From positions 1 to 6,758 of the forward strand of contig CANQJY010000052.1 of NCBI GenBank assembly GCA_947624365.1: DNA of 6,758 nucleotides, in the 5' to 3' direction. Of this stretch, positions 4,095 through 6,758 are shown piece after piece; within the stretch, counting starts at the first letter, position 1; every line of letters starts with the position of its first letter. The DNA is from an uncultured Clostridia bacterium. Lineage in GTDB: Bacteria; Bacillota; Clostridia; TANB77; CAG-508. The notes under the pieces are model-generated. The model saw only the letters and a program-made list of their open reading frames with translations. It was not told the origin of the DNA and did not search any database. The position numbers were made by a program, and so were the translations under genes.

Positions 4095-6758
4095 TTATCT
4101 ATAATAGTTTACTCCTGATTCAAATAGTTTTTGGTCTTGTCTGCCTGGCATATTTTTCATAATTTCTCTATAACTTCTTTCTGAATGTCCCATTTTTCCT
4201 AGCACTCTACCGTCAGGGCTTGTTATTCCTTCTATGGCCCCAATAGATCCATTTGGGTTATATAGAATATCATTACTTGCATTTCCTTCAAAATCAACAT
4301 ATTGTGTTGCAATTTGTCCATTTTCTATTAATTGTTGTTTTAATTCATCTGATATTATAAATCTTCCTTCTCCATGAGAAATTGGAATTGTGAATTCTTC
4401 ACCTAATTCTACTCCACTAAACCATGGTGATAATTTTGATACTACTTTTGTATTTACCATACGTGACATATGCCTTGCAATTGTGTTAAATGTTAATGTT
4501 GGCATTGTTTCGTCCATTTCTCTTATTTCTCCATATGGTACTAATCCTAATTTGACAAGTGCTTGGAAACCATTACAAATTCCTAACATTAATCCATCTT
4601 TTTCATGTAAATGTTTGTAAATTAATTCTTTTAATTTTGGATTACGGAATACACTACTAATAAACTTACCAGAACCATCTGGTTCATCTCCTGCGCTAAA
4701 TCCTCCTGGTATCATTATTATTTGTGCATTTTCAATTTCTTTAGCAAATATATCAATAGATTCTTGAATATTTTGTGGTTTTAAGTTTTTGAATACCTTT
4801 GTACTAACAATAGCTCCTGCATCTTCAAAGGCTTTACTAGAATCATATTCACAGTTAGTTCCTGGGAATATTGGAATAAATACTCGTGGTTTTGTTATTG
4901 GCATTTTACGCGTAATAGTACATTTTTTATCACTTAATATATTTTCTACCGGTTTTGCTATTTCTTTAACTCTTGTTGGGAATACTTTTTCTAATGGCTC
5001 TTCCCAAATCTTAATTAAATCATTTATTTCAAATGTAACATTTTCATTTACAATGATTTTTTCTTCTTTAATAGTTTCTCCAATTTGCTCTAATTTTGGT
5101 TCTTGTACATTATCTTCTACTTCAATTATAAATGATCCATAATATGGATAAAATAAATCTACTTTTGTATCTAATTTACATCCTATTTTGTTACCCATAC
5201 AGCTTTTTGTGATAACATCTGCTATTCCACCATTTTTTATTGTACTTGATGATAGAACTTTTCCTTCTTCAATTAAACGGTGTATTATTTCATAATTTTC
5301 TTTTAAATCATCAAAGTCTATAATGTCTTCTTCTGCCATTTTTGTTTTTAAGAACATTATTTTTGTGCCTGATTTTTTGAATTCATTTGATACAACTTTT
5401 GTTGTATCAACATCTCCTATGCAGAATGATACAAGTGTTGGTGGTACATCTAATTCGTTATATGATCCTGACATACTATCTTTTCCACCAATTGCTGCAA
5501 TGCATAATTGTTTTTGTGCATAATAAGCACCTAATAATGCTGTAAATGGTTTTCCCCATCTAGTTGGATCATCCTTTAATCTTTCAAAATATTCTTGTAA
5601 TGTTAAATATGCTTTTTTGTAATCTCCTCCAATTGCAACATATTTTGATACAGATTCTATAATTGCATAAACAGCTCCATGGAATGGACTCCATACACCA
5701 ATATATGGATTATATCCATATGTCATAATTGTTCCTGTATTAGTGTATCCTTTTAATGTTGGAATTCTTGCTACCATTCCTTGCGTAGGTGTTAATTGGT
5801 ATTTTCCTCCAAATGGCATAAATACTGTGTTTGCGCCAATTGTACTATCAAATCTTTCTACTAATCCTTTTTGTGAACAACAATTTAAGTCTGAAATTGT
5901 TTCTTTCCACTTTGTTTGGATATCTTTTACTTCCTCTTGTTTAAAATATGATTTACTTTCTTCTGGTTTTTCTACTTGAACAGTAGCATTTTTCACATCT
6001 CCATTTGTATTCAAAAATTCTCTTGATACATCAACAATAGCTTTTCCTCTCCAATACATTTTGATGCGAGGTTCTTCTACAACTTCTGCTACAATTGTTG
6101 CTTCTATATTTTCTGTTTCTGCTAAATTTATAAATTTATCTACATCTTCTTTTGCAACAACAACAGCCATTCTTTCTTGAGATTCTGATATTGCTAATTC
6201 TGTTCCATCTAATCCTTCATATTTTTTAGGTACTTTGTCTAGATTAATTATTAATCCATCTGCTAATTCTCCTATTGCAACAGACACTCCTCCTGCTCCA
6301 AAGTCATTACATCTTTTTATCATTTTAGTTGCTTCTGGATTTCTAAATAATCTTTGGATTTTTCTTTCTTCTGGTGGATTTCCTTTTTGTACTTCTGCAC
6401 CACATGTTGTTAATGATTCACTTGTATGTGCTTTTGAAGACCCTGTTGCTCCTCCACATCCATCTCTACCTGTTCTTCCTCCTAATAACACAACTATATC
6501 TCCTGGTATTGGTCTTTTACGTACAATATTTTCTTTTGGTGCAGCTCCTACTAATGCTCCTATTTCTAGTCTTTTTGCTACATATCTTGGATGATACATT
6601 TCTGCTACTTGTCCTGTTGCTAATCCAATTTGGTTTCCATATGAACTATATCCTCTTGCTGCCTCATTAGTTAATTTTCGTTGAGGTAATTTATTTGGTA
6701 ATGTTTCTTGCACCGTTTTCCTTGGATCTCCACAACCTGTTACTCTCATTGCTTGATA
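4095..6758 (-). CDS. purL: Phosphoribosylformylglycinamidine synthase, single-chain form (5' end beyond right edge)
   Basis: This enzyme turns FGAR, glutamine and ATP into FGAM, the fourth step of IMP synthesis. The frame ends at TAA (4097-4095) and is open through the right edge. The ATG at 6749 is internal: the upstream codons continue as Tyr-Gln-Ala before MRVTGCGDPR. About 887 residues are visible; the single-chain family usually has about 1,250-1,300, so the N-terminal domain and linker are missing. Numbered from the ATG at 6749, the first AIRS-like synthetase half carries GGRTGRDGCGGATGSS (90-105) and CNDFGAGGVSVAIGE (147-161). The second half has GGKDSMSGSYNELDVPPTL (421-439). The class I glutaminase domain (about 620-884) has GTNCEYD (630-636), PGGFSAGDE (681-689), GICNGFQA with the nucleophile Cys725 (723-730), and GKMGHSER with His855 and Glu857 (851-858). 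Because the glutaminase is fused, no separate PurQ or PurS is needed, unlike Bacillus. The stop lies directly against the palindromic repeat. Confidence 0.97.
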   Translation of the reverse strand, partial: YQAMRVTGCGDPRKTVQETLPNKLPQRKLTNEAARGYSSYGNQIGLATGQVAEMYHPRYVAKRLEIGALVGAAPKENIVRKRPIPGDIVVLLGGRTGRDGCGGATGSSKAHTSESLTTCGAEVQKGNPPEERKIQRLFRNPEATKMIKRCNDFGAGGVSVAIGELADGLIINLDKVPKKYEGLDGTELAISESQERMAVVVAKEDVDKFINLAETENIEATIVAEVVEEPRIKMYWRGKAIVDVSREFLNTNGDVKNATVQVEKPEESKSYFKQEEVKDIQTKWKETISDLNCCSQKGLVERFDSTIGANTVFMPFGGKYQLTPTQGMVARIPTLKGYTNTGTIMTYGYNPYIGVWSPFHGAVYAIIESVSKYVAIGGDYKKAYLTLQEYFERLKDDPTRWGKPFTALLGAYYAQKQLCIAAIGGKDSMSGSYNELDVPPTLVSFCIGDVDTTKVVSNEFKKSGTKIMFLKTKMAEEDIIDFDDLKENYEIIHRLIEEGKVLSSSTIKNGGIADVITKSCMGNKIGCKLDTKVDLFYPYYGSFIIEVEDNVQEPKLEQIGETIKEEKIIVNENVTFEINDLIKIWEEPLEKVFPTRVKEIAKPVENILSDKKCTITRKMPITKPRVFIPIFPGTNCEYDSSKAFEDAGAIVSTKVFKNLKPQNIQESIDIFAKEIENAQIIMIPGGFSAGDEPDGSGKFISSVFRNPKLKELIYKHLHEKDGLMLGICNGFQALVKLGLVPYGEIREMDETMPTLTFNTIARHMSRMVNTKVVSKLSPWFSGVELGEEFTIPISHGEGRFIISDELKQQLIENGQIATQYVDFEGNASNDILYNPNGSIGAIEGITSPDGRVLGKMGHSERSYREIMKNMPGRQDQKLFESGVNYYR

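Noticed and set aside
6235..6670. Two overlapping plus-strand open frames antisense to purL, one a Leu-rich, membrane-like frame
   Set aside because: Both are complements of well-conserved PurL codons. The hydrophobic look comes from reading A/G-rich codons backwards as T/C-rich Leu and Phe codons, and there is no start context.
6747..6749. ATG at 6749 as the true start of purL
   Set aside because: The frame continues upstream to the window edge, no ribosome binding site precedes the ATG, and the protein would lack the N-terminal third of the single-chain enzyme.

Overview
The window is an AT-rich purine biosynthesis cluster from what looks like a low-GC Bacillota (Clostridia-like) genome. 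That placement rests on the strong A/T bias at synonymous sites, AAAGGAG/GGAGGT ribosome binding sites, TTGACA/TATATT promoter elements and a single-chain PurL; it is an inference and no species can be named. It holds five protein genes of the IMP/AMP route and no RNA genes, CRISPR arrays, insertion sequences with a transposase, or defence genes that I could find.

Layout, from the right edge in the direction of transcription. The minus strand carries purL (single-chain FGAM synthase, running off the right edge, stop at 4095), a 156-bp gap filled almost entirely by a large palindromic repeat, purB (adenylosuccinate lyase, best start 3938), purD (GAR synthetase, 14 bp after purB) and, about 680 bp further on, the N-terminal 169 codons of purF (amidophosphoribosyltransferase, start 508), which runs off the left edge. 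Between purD and purF, purN (GAR transformylase, 588-1163) sits on the opposite strand with its own strong promoter and its own intrinsic terminator, whose T-tract overlaps the purD stop codon.

Together the genes cover step 1 (PurF), step 2 (PurD), step 3 (PurN), step 4 (PurL) and the two PurB steps. The remaining enzymes (PurM, PurE, PurC, PurH) are not in the window. purB-purD are clearly cotranscribed. Whether purL reads through the repeat into purB, and whether purF depends on its own overlapping divergent promoter or on readthrough across antisense purN, is open.

I do not see a new biological system. The points most worth a second look are the perfect 42-bp-arm palindrome between purL and purB, whose 12/12/9-bp sub-repeats keep a false N-terminal extension of purB open; the inverted, self-contained purN cassette with a Bacteroidota-like sequence flavour; the divergent PurD; and the overlapping divergent purF/purN promoters.
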